This document shows, in pieces, positions 1-8,295 of a stretch of DNA of 64,000 nt (position 1 is its first letter; each line of letters starts with the position of its first letter). The DNA comes from Leifsonia sp. EB41 (GTDB lineage Bacteria > Actinomycetota > Actinomycetes > Actinomycetales > Microbacteriaceae). Position numbers and translations under genes: made by a program. The stretch covers positions 1,302,001-1,366,000 of the forward strand of contig NZ_JBGCCJ010000001.1 in the NCBI RefSeq assembly GCF_041262565.1, given 5' to 3'. The notes under the pieces are model-generated. The model was given only the letters and a program-made list of their open reading frames with translations. It ran no database searches and was not told where the DNA came from.

Positions 1-815
1 AGTCGCTGCTCCCCGCGTCCGGCGAGCGCATCGCGGTCGTCGGCTGCGGCACCTCGTGGTTCATGGCGCAGTCGTACGCCGTGCTGCGCGAATCCGCCGG
101 CCACGGCCTCACCGACGCGTACGCGGCCTCGGAGGCGGTGATCGATCGCGACTACGACGCGATCGTCGCGATCAGCCGCTCCGGCACGACGACCGAGGTC
201 ATCGAGCTGGTCGACGGACTGCGGGGCCGATCGCGCCGGCCGCGGACGATCGCGGTCGTCGGCGCGGCGGGAACGCCGCTGCCCGACCTCGTGGACGACA
301 CCGTGCTGCTGCCCTTCGCCGACGAGACCTCCGTGGTGCAGACGCGTTTCGCGACGACGGCGCTGGCGCTGATGCGCGCCTCCCTCGGCCACGACCTGGG
401 CTCCGCCATCGAGCAGGCCGCCGCCGCGATCGACGAAGACCTCGACGACGCGCTCGTCTCGGCCGACCAGTACAGCTTCCTTGGCTCCGGCTGGACCGTC
501 GGCCTCGCGCACGAGGCCGCCCTCAAGATGCGCGAGGCGTCGCAGTCGTGGACGGAGTCCTACCCGGCGAAGGAGTACCGGCACGGCCCGATCGCGATCG
601 CGGCTCCCGGCCGGGTCACCTGGATGCTGGGCGAGGCCCCTGCCGGCCTCGCGCACGACGTCGCCGCCACTGGCGCGCGGTACGAGGACGCGCCGATCGA
701 CGGCCTCGCCGACCTGGTCCGCGCGCAGCGAGTCGCCCTGGAGCGCGCCAGGCGCGCCGGACTCGAGCCCGACCGTCCCCGTAACCTGACCCGCTCTGTC
801 ATCCTGGCCTCGTGA
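1..815 (+). CDS. SIS-domain sugar isomerase/deaminase, AgaS-like (5' end cut by window)
   Basis: The reading frame is open from base 3, before any start codon, so the N-terminus lies outside the window. What is visible is a double sugar-isomerase (SIS) fold: a glycine-rich phosphosugar loop at the very start (VVGCGTSWF), a serine-rich loop (ISRSGTTTE), and in the second half EAALKMREASQSW followed by KEYRHGPI, a family signature for the C-terminal SIS domain. GlmS has a glutaminase domain before the SIS domains; AgaS, FrlB and related deaminases do not, and the missing part cannot be judged here. The next genes are a ROK kinase, a PfkB kinase, an aldolase and a DeoR regulator, so AgaS-type galactosamine-6-phosphate deaminase/isomerase is the favoured reading. 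The stop overlaps the next start (GTGA), which implies translational coupling. Confidence 0.8.
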   Translation, partial: SLLPASGERIAVVGCGTSWFMAQSYAVLRESAGHGLTDAYAASEAVIDRDYDAIVAISRSGTTTEVIELVDGLRGRSRRPRTIAVVGAAGTPLPDLVDDTVLLPFADETSVVQTRFATTALALMRASLGHDLGSAIEQAAAAIDEDLDDALVSADQYSFLGSGWTVGLAHEAALKMREASQSWTESYPAKEYRHGPIAIAAPGRVTWMLGEAPAGLAHDVAATGARYEDAPIDGLADLVRAQRVALERARRAGLEPDRPRNLTRSVILAS

Positions 816-1786
816 ACGCGCACGCTTCCACCGACGACCGGCTCGGCTCCGGGGTCGCGGTGCTCGCCTTCGACGTCGGCGGCACCGATCTGAAGGCCGC
901 CCTGGTGGACTCCGCCGGCCGCATCGTCGAGCTGATCCGCCGCCCCACCCCGCTCGACGGCGAGCGCACAGGCGAGGCCGTCATCGCCGCGACCGCGGAG
1001 CTGGCCTCCGGCTTTCGGCGCGCACATCCCGAGGTGGTCCCCGTCGCGGCGGGACTCGTCGTTCCCGGGCACGTGGACGAGGAGACCGGGGTCGGCGTGT
1101 ACTCGGAGAACCTCGGCTGGCACGACTTCCCGTTCAGGGACCGCGCCACGGAGGCGTATGGGATGCCGGTGTCGTTCAGTCACGACGTGCGCGCCGCGGG
1201 CGAGGCGGAGTACCGGCTGGGCGCCGCCGCGGGCTTCCGCGACGTCGTCGTGATGGCGATCGGCACCGGGATCGCCGGCGCCATCTTCATCGACGGCACG
1301 CTGTTCACCGGCGGCGGCATGGCCGGCGAGATGGGCCACTCCCGGGTCGCCGAAGGCCCCGACTGCGCCTGCGGCGGCCGCGGCTGCCTGGAGGCCGTGG
1401 CCTCCGCCGCGGCGATCGCGCGCCGCTACACGGCGATCAGCGGCGTCCCGGTGGCCGGGTCGCGGGAGGTGCTGGAGCGGGCGCGCGCCGGCGATCCCGC
1501 CGCGCAACGGATCTGGGACTCCGCCCTCGACGCCCTCGCGCTCGACCTGTCGCACACCGTCGCACTGCTCGCCCCGGAGGCCATCGTGATCGGCGGCGGC
1601 CTCGCGCAGGCCGGCGACGAGCTCTTCGTGCCGCTGGCCCGGCGCCTCGACGCCATCCTCACCATCCACCGGCGGCCGCTGCTGATCCCGGCGCACATCG
1701 GCGAGGACGCCGGCGTGATCGGCGCCGCCCTGCGGGCACGGGAGTTCCTGACACCGGCGGCCGATGCCCTGAAGGCCGTTCGATGA
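812..1786 (+). CDS. ROK-family sugar kinase (candidate N-acetylgalactosamine/N-acetylhexosamine kinase)
   Basis: This 324-residue protein has the ROK/ASKHA kinase layout: an N-terminal phosphate loop (AFDVGGTDLKAAL, about residues 19-31), a middle ATP/sugar region with GTGIAGAIFIDG, and the ROK zinc motif CACGGRGCLE after a HS pair. It has no N-terminal helix-turn-helix, so it is an enzyme and not a repressor. It would phosphorylate a free hexose or N-acetylhexosamine in the cytoplasm. Its GTG start overlaps the stop of the SIS gene, and its own stop overlaps the next ATG, so the three are tightly coupled. The substrate is inferred from context only; a glucokinase role is the main alternative. 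Confidence 0.82.
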   Translation: MNAHASTDDRLGSGVAVLAFDVGGTDLKAALVDSAGRIVELIRRPTPLDGERTGEAVIAATAELASGFRRAHPEVVPVAAGLVVPGHVDEETGVGVYSENLGWHDFPFRDRATEAYGMPVSFSHDVRAAGEAEYRLGAAAGFRDVVVMAIGTGIAGAIFIDGTLFTGGGMAGEMGHSRVAEGPDCACGGRGCLEAVASAAAIARRYTAISGVPVAGSREVLERARAGDPAAQRIWDSALDALALDLSHTVALLAPEAIVIGGGLAQAGDELFVPLARRLDAILTIHRRPLLIPAHIGEDAGVIGAALRAREFLTPAADALKAVR

Positions 1787-2691
1787 TCCTCACCGTCACC
1801 CCGAATCCCGCGATCGACCTCACCTATCGCGTCGCGGCGCTGGAGCCGGGCGAGACGCACCGGGTCGCGCCTCCCGCGGCCCGCGCGGGCGGCAAGGGCC
1901 TGAACGTCGCTCGGGTGATCGCACAGACCGGCGGCGCGTCGTTCGTCCTGACCACGGCGGGCGGCGCGTCCGGGCTGCGGCTGGCCGACGACCTGGAGGC
2001 GAGCGGTCTGCCGTCCGAGCTGATCCCGGTGGCCGCGCCGACCCGCAGCAGCGTCGCGATCGTGGACGAGGGCTCCGGCGTCGCGACGATCTTCAACGAG
2101 ACCGGCGCCGGTCTGACCCCGGCCGAGTGGATCGCACTGCGGGAGGCCGTCGAGCGCCTCGCCGTGCCGGCCACCGCGATCGTCGGGTCGGGCAGCCTGC
2201 CGCCAGGCGCCCCTGAGGGCTTCTATGCCGACCTCGTGGAGGCCGCCAGGCGGCGCGGCGTCCCGAGCGTGGTCGACGCGAGCGGGACGGCCCTCCTCGC
2301 CGCAGCGGAGGCGGGAGCCGACGTGCTCAAGCCCAACCGCCGCGAGCTGGCCGACACGGTCGGCTCGGACGACCCGGTCGCGGGCGCCCGCGTGCTGCTG
2401 TCGGCCGGCGCCGGGCTGGTGCTCGTGTCGCTGGGCGCAGACGGGATGCTCGCCGTCGGCGAGAGCCGGACCTGGTCCGCCCGGCTGCCCCGGCCCCTCG
2501 CCGGCAACGCGACAGGAGCGGGAGACGCGGCCGTCGCCGCCATCGCGACGGCGCTGGCCGCAGGCACGACCGATCCCGCCATCCTCGTCCGCCGTGCCAC
2601 CGCCTGGTCGGCCGCCGCCGTCGTCGCCCCTCTCGCGGGCGAGCTCGACCCCGCCTACCCGGATTACGAGGCCCGCCTCGTGACCTCCTGA
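1783..2691 (+). CDS. PfkB-family phosphofructokinase/tagatose-6-phosphate kinase
   Basis: This 302-residue protein belongs to the 1-phosphofructokinase/tagatose-6-phosphate kinase branch of the PfkB family. It begins with the family N-terminus (ILTVTPNPAIDLTY), carries the substrate-binding GGKGLNVARV near residue 37, and has the anion hole and catalytic base in NATGAGDAAVAA near residue 245. It would phosphorylate tagatose-6-phosphate or fructose-1-phosphate to a ketohexose bisphosphate. The aldolase gene that follows would cleave that product. The start overlaps the upstream ROK kinase by four bases (ATGA). No fructose PTS gene is visible nearby, which favours the tagatose role; this is inference. 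Confidence 0.83.
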   Translation: MILTVTPNPAIDLTYRVAALEPGETHRVAPPAARAGGKGLNVARVIAQTGGASFVLTTAGGASGLRLADDLEASGLPSELIPVAAPTRSSVAIVDEGSGVATIFNETGAGLTPAEWIALREAVERLAVPATAIVGSGSLPPGAPEGFYADLVEAARRRGVPSVVDASGTALLAAAEAGADVLKPNRRELADTVGSDDPVAGARVLLSAGAGLVLVSLGADGMLAVGESRTWSARLPRPLAGNATGAGDAAVAAIATALAAGTTDPAILVRRATAWSAAAVVAPLAGELDPAYPDYEARLVTS

Positions 2692-2732
2692 ACCGACCCG
2701 ACCGAACCCGACCAACACGCCCGGAGCCCCTC

Positions 2733-3605
2733 ATGCCCCTCGTCCCCACGCTCGACCTCCTGCACGGAGCGGTCGCCGCGCACACTGGCGTCGCCGCCTT
2801 CAATGTCATCCACCTGGAGACCGCGGAAGCACTGGTGGCGGCCGCCGAGGAGACCCGCCGCCCCGTCATCCTGCAGATCTCGCAGAACTGCGCCGACTAC
2901 CACGGCGGCCTCGACCCGATCGCGCGGGGCACGCTCGCCCTCGCCGCGGACTCGTCCGCCCATGTCGCCGTCCACCTCGACCACGCGGAGGACGCCGAAC
3001 TGACGCGGCAGGCCGTCGACCTCGGTTTCGGCTCCGTCATGTTCGACGGGTCGAAGCTCCCGTACGACGACAACGTCGCCGCCACCGTGCGCGTCGTCGA
3101 GTACGCGCACGCCAACGAGGTCTCGGTGGAGGCCGAGCTCGGCGAGATCGGCGGCAAGGACGGTGCGCACGCCCCCGGCGTCCGCACCGACCCCGTGGAA
3201 GCCCGCCGGTTCGTGACCGAGACGGGCGTCGACGCGCTGGCCGTCGCGGTCGGCAGCTCGCACGCGATGACCGAACGGACCGCCCAGCTCGACCTCGACC
3301 TCATCGGCTCGCTCCGACACGCCGTGCACGTTCCGCTGGTCCTGCACGGCTCCAGCGGGGTCGCGGATGAGACGATCGAGGCGGCGATCCGCTCCGGCAT
3401 CACCAAGGTCAACGTCTCCACCCACCTGAACCGCTTCTTCACCGACGCGATCCGCGCCTACCTGCGCGCGAATCCGGAGGTCGTGGACTCCCGGCGGTAC
3501 GTGCGGGCGGGGCGTGCGGCCGTGGCGGCGGAGGCGGCGCGCCTGATGACCCTGTTCGACGTCGCCGCCGGCGCGGCGAGCGGAACGGAGACTGCACAGC
3601 GATGA
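2733..3605 (+). CDS. Class II ketose-bisphosphate aldolase (GatY/KbaY/Fba family)
   Basis: This 290-residue zinc-dependent aldolase shows the catalytic HLDHAED (Asp83 with a zinc-binding His84), the GEIGG glycine loop, the zinc/phosphate histidine in LHGSSGV, and KVNVSTHLN for phosphate binding. The length fits GatY/KbaY-type tagatose-1,6-bisphosphate aldolases and short FbaA enzymes. It would split the bisphosphate made by the preceding PfkB kinase into dihydroxyacetone phosphate and glyceraldehyde-3-phosphate. The gap from the kinase is 41 bases and its stop overlaps the DeoR start (ATGA). Tagatose and fructose bisphosphate specificities cannot be separated by eye. Confidence 0.85.
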   Translation: MPLVPTLDLLHGAVAAHTGVAAFNVIHLETAEALVAAAEETRRPVILQISQNCADYHGGLDPIARGTLALAADSSAHVAVHLDHAEDAELTRQAVDLGFGSVMFDGSKLPYDDNVAATVRVVEYAHANEVSVEAELGEIGGKDGAHAPGVRTDPVEARRFVTETGVDALAVAVGSSHAMTERTAQLDLDLIGSLRHAVHVPLVLHGSSGVADETIEAAIRSGITKVNVSTHLNRFFTDAIRAYLRANPEVVDSRRYVRAGRAAVAAEAARLMTLFDVAAGAASGTETAQR

Positions 3606-4387
3606 ACAGAGCGGAACGGCTCAACGCCGTCCTCGACCTCCTGGCCGAGTCGGGCCAGGTGGAGGTCGAGGACATCGTGGCGAAGCTCGACGTGTCGGCG
3701 GCGACCGCGCGGCGCGACCTGGACGCCCTGGCGTCGCAGCAGCTGCTGACGCGCACCCGGGGCGGCGCGGTCGGCCAGTCGGTCGCCTACGACCTCCCGA
3801 TCCGCTACAAGCGCGAGCAGCACGCGCCCGAGAAGCTGCGGATCGCGCAGGCGGCGAGCGCGCTCGTGCCGCGCGGGGCGGTCGTGGGACTGTGCGGCGG
3901 AACGACGAGCACTGCGGTGGCGACGGTGCTCGGGTCGCGGCCCGACCTCATGGAGCCGTCGCCGCATCCCAACCTCACCGTGGTCACCAACGCCATCAAC
4001 ATCGCGGCCCAGCTCGTGATGCGCCCGCAGATCAAGACCGTCGTCACGGGCGGCGTCGTGCACGCGCGCTCGTACGAGCTGGTCGGCCCGTACAGCGACG
4101 TCGTGCTGGAGAAGATCACGATGGACATCGCTTTCATCGGCGTCAACGGGATCGACCCGCTGGTCGGCGCGACGGTGCACGACGAGGGCGAGGCCAGCGT
4201 CAACTCGCTGATGGCCCGCCGGGCGACCAGGGCCGTCGTCGTCGCGGACTCCAGCAAGATCGGCCGCAAGGCCTTCGCGACCCTCGGCGGCCCGAAGCTG
4301 CTCACCACGCTCATCACCGACGACGGCATCACGGCCGAGCAGCGGGCGGCGTTCGTGGAGGCCGGCTTCGAGGTCATCGTCGCGTGA
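3602..4387 (+). CDS. DeoR/GlpR-family transcriptional regulator (AgaR-like)
   Basis: This 261-residue regulator has the DeoR N-terminal winged helix (LNAVLDLLAESGQ, then the recognition region VSAATARRDLDAL) and a C-terminal phosphosugar-sensing domain with GLCGGTTSTAV and the later VVADSSKIGRKAF. DeoR proteins bind phosphorylated sugar intermediates of the pathway they control. Being last in a coupled kinase-aldolase series, it most likely represses this operon and is released by a phosphosugar such as tagatose- or galactosamine-phosphate. The start is fixed by the ATGA overlap with the aldolase. No operator could be assigned, since the upstream end of the operon lies outside the window. Confidence 0.85.
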   Translation: MNRAERLNAVLDLLAESGQVEVEDIVAKLDVSAATARRDLDALASQQLLTRTRGGAVGQSVAYDLPIRYKREQHAPEKLRIAQAASALVPRGAVVGLCGGTTSTAVATVLGSRPDLMEPSPHPNLTVVTNAINIAAQLVMRPQIKTVVTGGVVHARSYELVGPYSDVVLEKITMDIAFIGVNGIDPLVGATVHDEGEASVNSLMARRATRAVVVADSSKIGRKAFATLGGPKLLTTLITDDGITAEQRAAFVEAGFEVIVA

Positions 4388-4404
4388 GCCGGCACGCGGT
4401 CTCG

Positions 4405-4410
4405 TAGTGT
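4405..4410 (+). promoter_or_regulatory. -10 box for a leaderless nagA transcript
   Basis: TAGTGT sits 7 bases before ATG 4418, matching the spacing of the -10 boxes seen before many other starts in this window. No convincing -35 is present. Confidence 0.5.
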
Positions 4411-4417
4411 GGTGAGG

Positions 4418-5578
4418 ATGTCCGCGCACGTAATCCACTCCGCCCGCCTCGTCAGTGAGGGCCGCACGACCCGCGACGCCTGGGTGCTGTTCGACGGCGA
4501 GCGCGTCGCTGCGACCGGCGTCGGGGACGACTGGGTCGCCGCGGTCGCGGGCGATCCCTCCGCCGTCGTCACGGACGCCCACGGCGGCTGGCTGACCCCC
4601 GGCTTCATCGACCTGCACGGCCATGGCGGCGGCGGAGCGGCGTTCGACGACGGAGTGGACGCGATCCGCACGGCGATGGCCCTGCACCAGCGCCACGGCA
4701 CGACGCGCTTCGTGGTCTCGCTGGTGACGGCGACGGTCCCCGAGCTGGCCGAGCGTGTGCGCGGCGTGGCCGCGCTGGCGGTGGACGACCCGCGCGTCCT
4801 CGGCTCGCACCTGGAGGGACCGTTTCTGGACGTCGCTCACAAGGGCGCGCACGACCCTGCGCTGCTGCGCTCGGCGACGCCCGCCGACATCGCGCTGCTG
4901 ATCGAGGCCGCAGGCGGCACCCTGCGCCAGGTCACCCTCGCGCCCGAGCTGCCCGGCGGCATGGACGCGGTGCGCGCCTTCGCCGCGGCGGGCGTCGCGG
5001 TCGCGGTCGGCCACACCGGCGCGGACTACGACCAGACCCGCGCCGCCTTCGACGCCGGCGCCACGATCCTGACGCATGCCTTCAACGGCATGGACGGCAT
5101 CCACCACCGCGCGCCCGGCCCCGTCGCCGCCGCGACGCGCACAGCGGGGGTGACCGTGGAGGTCATCAATGACGGCATCCACGTGCACCCCGAGGTGGTC
5201 CGGATGGCGTTCGCCTCCGCTCCGGGCCGCGTCGCCCTGATAACCGACGCGATGGCGGCGGCCGGCGAGGCCGACGGCGACTACCTGCTCGGCACCCTCC
5301 GCGTGGAGGTGCGCGACGGCGTCGCCCGCCTGACCGAGGGCGGCTCGATCGCCGGCTCCACGCTGACCCAGGACGACGCGCTGCGCCGCGCGGTGCGCGA
5401 GGTCGGCGTGCCCGTCGAGGAGGCCGTCCGCGCGCTCACGGAGACGCCCGCCGCCACCATCGGACGCGGCGCTGACCTGGGGCGCCTCGCGCCGGGGTAC
5501 GCGGCGGACGCCGTGCTGCTGGACGACGGCTTCCGAGTGCTGCAGGTGTGGACAGCGGGGAGCGCCGGTTCCGCGTGA
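4418..5578 (+). CDS. nagA: N-acetylglucosamine-6-phosphate deacetylase, copy 1
   Basis: This amidohydrolase of about 386 residues removes acetate from N-acetylhexosamine-6-phosphate in the cytoplasm. It shows the NagA signatures in order: LTPGFIDLHGHGGGGAAFDD (metal-binding HxH), GSHLEGPFL (metal-binding Glu), VAVGHTGADY and ILTHAFNGMDGIHHR (metal and substrate histidines), and the catalytic aspartate in LITDAMAAAG. ATG 4418 is preferred over GTG 4409 because a TAGTGT -10 box lies 7 bases upstream and no useful ribosome site precedes the GTG. It follows the DeoR gene by 30 bases. With a second NagA-like gene at 6906, this copy next to the kinase/aldolase operon may be the galactosamine-specific (AgaA) member; that is inference. 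Confidence 0.9.
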   Translation: MSAHVIHSARLVSEGRTTRDAWVLFDGERVAATGVGDDWVAAVAGDPSAVVTDAHGGWLTPGFIDLHGHGGGGAAFDDGVDAIRTAMALHQRHGTTRFVVSLVTATVPELAERVRGVAALAVDDPRVLGSHLEGPFLDVAHKGAHDPALLRSATPADIALLIEAAGGTLRQVTLAPELPGGMDAVRAFAAAGVAVAVGHTGADYDQTRAAFDAGATILTHAFNGMDGIHHRAPGPVAAATRTAGVTVEVINDGIHVHPEVVRMAFASAPGRVALITDAMAAAGEADGDYLLGTLRVEVRDGVARLTEGGSIAGSTLTQDDALRRAVREVGVPVEEAVRALTETPAATIGRGADLGRLAPGYAADAVLLDDGFRVLQVWTAGSAGSA

Positions 5579-5608
5579 GGACGGGGAACGGCTCACCCGC
5601 GGGGCCGC

Positions 5609-5614
5609 TACCCT
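5609..5614 (+). promoter_or_regulatory. -10 box for leaderless purU
   Basis: TACCCT ends 6 bases before ATG 5621, so the transcript probably starts at the start codon. Confidence 0.55.
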
Positions 5615-5620
5615 GGACGG

Positions 5621-6493
5621 ATGGACTCCGCCCCCGCGACCGTCACCTCCAACCACTGGGTGCTGACCTTCAGCTGCGCCGACCGTCCCGGCATCGTCCA
5701 CGCCGTCTCCGGCGCGATCGTGGCCGCCCGCGGCAACATCACCGAGAGCCAGCAGTTCGCGAGCACGGACACCGGGCGCTTCTTCATGCGCCTGCAGGTG
5801 GAGTCCGCGGCCGACCGCGCCGAGTTCGAGCGCGCCCTCGCGCCGGTGGTGGAGCGGTTCGGGATGACGCACCGCGTCGACAACGTCGGCCGCCCGCTGC
5901 GCACGCTCGTGCTGGTGTCCACCGCGGCGCACTGCCTCAACGACCTGCTGTTCCGCCAGCGCGCCGGCCAGCTCCCTGTCGAGATCCCGCTCGTGCTGTC
6001 CAACCACGCCGCGCTCGGCGACCTCGCCGGCTTCTACGGCGTCCCGTTCGAGTCGCAGCAGGTGAGCGACCCCGAGTCGAAGGCCGTGTTCGAGGCGCGC
6101 GTCCTGGAGGCCGTCGAGGAGCACGACATCGAGCTGGTCGTGCTCGCGCGCTACATGCAGATCCTCTCCCCCGCGCTGTGCGAGAAGCTGGCCGGCCGGG
6201 CGATCAACATCCACCACTCGTTCCTGCCCGGCTTCAAGGGCGCCAACCCCTACCGCCAGGCCCACGCCCGCGGCGTCAAGCTGATCGGCGCGACCGCGCA
6301 CTTCGTCACCAGCGACCTGGACGAGGGCCCGATCATCGAGCAGAACGTCGTGCGCGTCGACCACACCCGCAGCGTCCAGGAGCTGGTCGCGATCGGCCAG
6401 GACGAGGAGTCGCGCACCCTCACGCAGGCGGTCAAGTGGTTCGCGGAGGACCGCGTGCTGCTCGACGGGGCGCGGACCATCATCTTCCGCTGA
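5621..6493 (+). CDS. purU: Formyltetrahydrofolate deformylase
   Basis: PurU hydrolyses 10-formyltetrahydrofolate to formate and tetrahydrofolate, balancing one-carbon pools and supplying formate for PurT. The 290-residue protein has an N-terminal ACT regulatory domain (LTFSCADRPGIVHAVSG, residues about 10-90) and a C-terminal formyltransferase-fold domain with the catalytic Asn/His/Asp set (NIHHSFLPGFKG, then VTSDLDEGPII). Length and domain order match the family. It sits between the two nagA genes but reads as an independent unit: it has its own -10 box and no functional link to amino-sugar breakdown is obvious, although NagA releases acetate and not formate. Confidence 0.93.
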   Translation: MDSAPATVTSNHWVLTFSCADRPGIVHAVSGAIVAARGNITESQQFASTDTGRFFMRLQVESAADRAEFERALAPVVERFGMTHRVDNVGRPLRTLVLVSTAAHCLNDLLFRQRAGQLPVEIPLVLSNHAALGDLAGFYGVPFESQQVSDPESKAVFEARVLEAVEEHDIELVVLARYMQILSPALCEKLAGRAINIHHSFLPGFKGANPYRQAHARGVKLIGATAHFVTSDLDEGPIIEQNVVRVDHTRSVQELVAIGQDEESRTLTQAVKWFAEDRVLLDGARTIIFR

Positions 6494-6534
6494 GCGGGAT
6501 CGGCCGGCGCTCAGCCACGGTCGACCCGGATCGG

Positions 6535-6540
6535 TAGACT
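6535..6540 (+). promoter_or_regulatory. -10 box for leaderless yrdB-like gene
   Basis: TAGACT ends 6 bases before GTG 6547, which helps fix this start. Confidence 0.55.
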
Positions 6541-6546
6541 GAGCCG

Positions 6547-6909
6547 GTGACCTCCACGCACGACCAGCAGACCCCGATCAAGGTCGGGCCCAACGACATC
6601 CTCCGCTTCGTGCTGGAGCTGTTCGCCATCGTCTCGCTGGGCATCTGGGGCTTCGCCGCGTGGCCGCTGCCGTGGAACTTCGTCGTCGGCATCGGAGCTC
6701 CGGTGCTCGCGATCCTGCTGTGGGCGCTGTTCCGCTCCCCGAAGGCCGTGCTCCACGTCGACGCGTTCGTGAAGGCGCTCGTGGAGATCGTCGTGATGGG
6801 CTGCGCCGCCTTCGCCTGGTGGAGTCTGGGGCAGCCGATCGTCGCGCTGGTGTTCGCGGTCGTGGCGACCGTGAGCGGCGTGATCAACGGGCGGCGCGAG
6901 TTCGCATGA
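6547..6909 (+). CDS. YrdB-family (DUF2568) small membrane protein
   Basis: This 120-residue protein has four hydrophobic segments (about residues 20-40, 45-65, 75-95 and 98-115) and little else. Its start (IKVGPNDILRFVLELFA) and aromatic-rich helices resemble the YrdB/DUF2568 family, whose function is unknown. The GTG start is supported by a -10 box 6 bases upstream. The stop overlaps the ATG of the next deacetylase (ATGA), so the two are translationally coupled. Whether it has a transport-related role in amino-sugar use is not known. Confidence 0.72.
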   Translation: MTSTHDQQTPIKVGPNDILRFVLELFAIVSLGIWGFAAWPLPWNFVVGIGAPVLAILLWALFRSPKAVLHVDAFVKALVEIVVMGCAAFAWWSLGQPIVALVFAVVATVSGVINGRREFA

Positions 6910-8054
6910 CCGGCGTCGTCGTCCATGACGCCCGCAAAGTGGATGCGAGCGGACGGGTCGACGAGTTCTGGCTGGTCGCCGACGGCGACACGATCGTCGC
7001 GACCGGCTCCGGCACAGGCTGGCACGAGGCCGCCCGCGTCCCCGGCCGCGAAGTGATCGACGCCGGAGGTCACTGGCTGACCCCCGGATTCATCGACCTG
7101 CACTGCCACGGCGGTGGCGGGCACCCGTACGACGACGGCCCGGAGGAGATGCTCGCGGCCCTCGCGACGCACCGCGCCCACGGCACCACGCGCGCGCTCG
7201 TCTCCCACGTCGCCAATCCGCTGGCCTCCCTGCGCGAGAGCCTCGGCGTCGTGGCCGACCTGACCAGAGTCGATCCGATGGTGCTCGGCTCGCACCTGGA
7301 GGGGCCGTTCCTGGCCCGCGAGCGGCGCGGCGCGCACGACGACGCCTTCCTGCGCGATCCCGGCCCCGAGATGGTGGAGGAGCTGATCGGCGCCGCCCGT
7401 GGCACCCTCCGGACCGCGACCATCGCGCCGGAGCTGCCCAACGCCCTGGAGGCGATCGGCGTGCTCATCGAGGCCGGCGTCGTCGTCGGCATCGGCCACA
7501 CCGCGGCCGACTACGAGCAGGCGCAGCGGGCGTTCGAGGTCGGCGCGCGGCTGCTGGTGCACGCGTTCAACGCCATGAACGGCATCCACCACCGCGCTCC
7601 CGGCCCGGTCATGGCGGCGATCGAGAACCCGGAGGTGACGCTCGAGCTCATCCTCGACGGCCTCCACGTCCACCCGTCGGTGGCGGGTCTGCTGTTCCGC
7701 GAGGCGCCGGGTCGCGTCGCGCTAGTCACCGACGCGATGGCCGCGGCCGGCGCCACGGACGGCGACTACCGCCTGGGCGGCCTGAACGTCAGCGTCCGCG
7801 ACGGCCTGGCCGTGCTCTCCGGCACCACCACGATCGCGGGATCGACCCTCACCCAGGACGCCGCCCTCCGTAACGCGATCACCCGCGTCGGACTGGACCC
7901 GGTGACCGCGGTCGCCGCGCTGACGGCCACGCCGGCGAAAGCGCTCGGCGAATCCCGCCTCGGCCGCCTGCACGCCGGCTATGCCGCCGACGCGGTCCTC
8001 CTCGACCACGACTGGCACGTCCAGCGCGTCCTGGCCGCAGGCCGACTCCTCTAA
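6906..8054 (+). CDS. nagA: N-acetylglucosamine-6-phosphate deacetylase, copy 2
   Basis: This second NagA amidohydrolase (382 residues) is clearly paralogous to the one at 4418. It has LTPGFIDLHCHGGGGHPYDD, GSHLEGPFLARERRGAHDD, GIGHTAADY, LVHAFNAMNGIHHR and the catalytic Asp in VTDAMAAAGATDGDYRLGG. It would deacetylate N-acetylglucosamine-6-phosphate, giving glucosamine-6-phosphate for NagB, which is encoded convergently just downstream. The start is fixed by the ATGA overlap with the yrdB-like gene; an in-frame extension further upstream would run through that gene. Unlike copy 1 it has Cys in place of Gly between the two metal histidines (HCH versus HGH), which may reflect a different metal or substrate preference. 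Confidence 0.9.
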   Translation: MTGVVVHDARKVDASGRVDEFWLVADGDTIVATGSGTGWHEAARVPGREVIDAGGHWLTPGFIDLHCHGGGGHPYDDGPEEMLAALATHRAHGTTRALVSHVANPLASLRESLGVVADLTRVDPMVLGSHLEGPFLARERRGAHDDAFLRDPGPEMVEELIGAARGTLRTATIAPELPNALEAIGVLIEAGVVVGIGHTAADYEQAQRAFEVGARLLVHAFNAMNGIHHRAPGPVMAAIENPEVTLELILDGLHVHPSVAGLLFREAPGRVALVTDAMAAAGATDGDYRLGGLNVSVRDGLAVLSGTTTIAGSTLTQDAALRNAITRVGLDPVTAVAALTATPAKALGESRLGRLHAGYAADAVLLDHDWHVQRVLAAGRLL

Positions 8055-8086
8055 CCCACCCCCACACCCCGCCCACATTCGCGGGC

Positions 8087-8269
8087 AACGGAGGAGATAC
8101 TGCCGGGTCGGACCGGGATCTCCTCCGTTAGCACCCCTCCCGGCACCCGCCGCCACCGATCTCCTCCGTTACCGACACCGTCGCGAACGGAGGAGATCAG
8201 GGCCGCGGTACGACCGAAAAGCAGCGAACGGAGGAGATCCGGGGCCGTGTGGGCGGGATGTCCTCCGTT
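8087..8269 (+). repeat. Multi-hairpin intergenic element, copy A (six 12-bp arms)
   Basis: Six copies of AACGGAGGAGAT or its complement lie between two convergent genes: plus at 8087, minus at 8118 and 8159, plus at 8186 and 8227, and minus at 8258 (the last reads ATGTCCTCCGTT). Start-to-start steps are 31, 41, 27, 41 and 31, so the whole element is symmetrical. Two units (8087-8129, 8227-8269) are 43 bp with 12-bp arms and a 19-nt spacer; the middle pair (8159-8197) has a 15-nt spacer. A second element with the same spacing lies at 58453-58677. It may act as a bidirectional terminator, a protein-binding array, or a dispersed REP-like repeat. Confidence 0.85.
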
Positions 8270-8295
8270 CGCGACGAGGGGGCGCGGGGGGCGGG

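Noticed and set aside
3458-6364. Long minus-strand open frame opposite the aldolase, DeoR, nagA and purU genes
   Set aside because: It opposes four recognisable genes and has no family resemblance; a GC-rich artefact.
8087-8269. Possible CRISPR array
   Set aside because: Arms alternate in orientation, spacers are 15-29 nt and partly conserved, and there are no cas genes.
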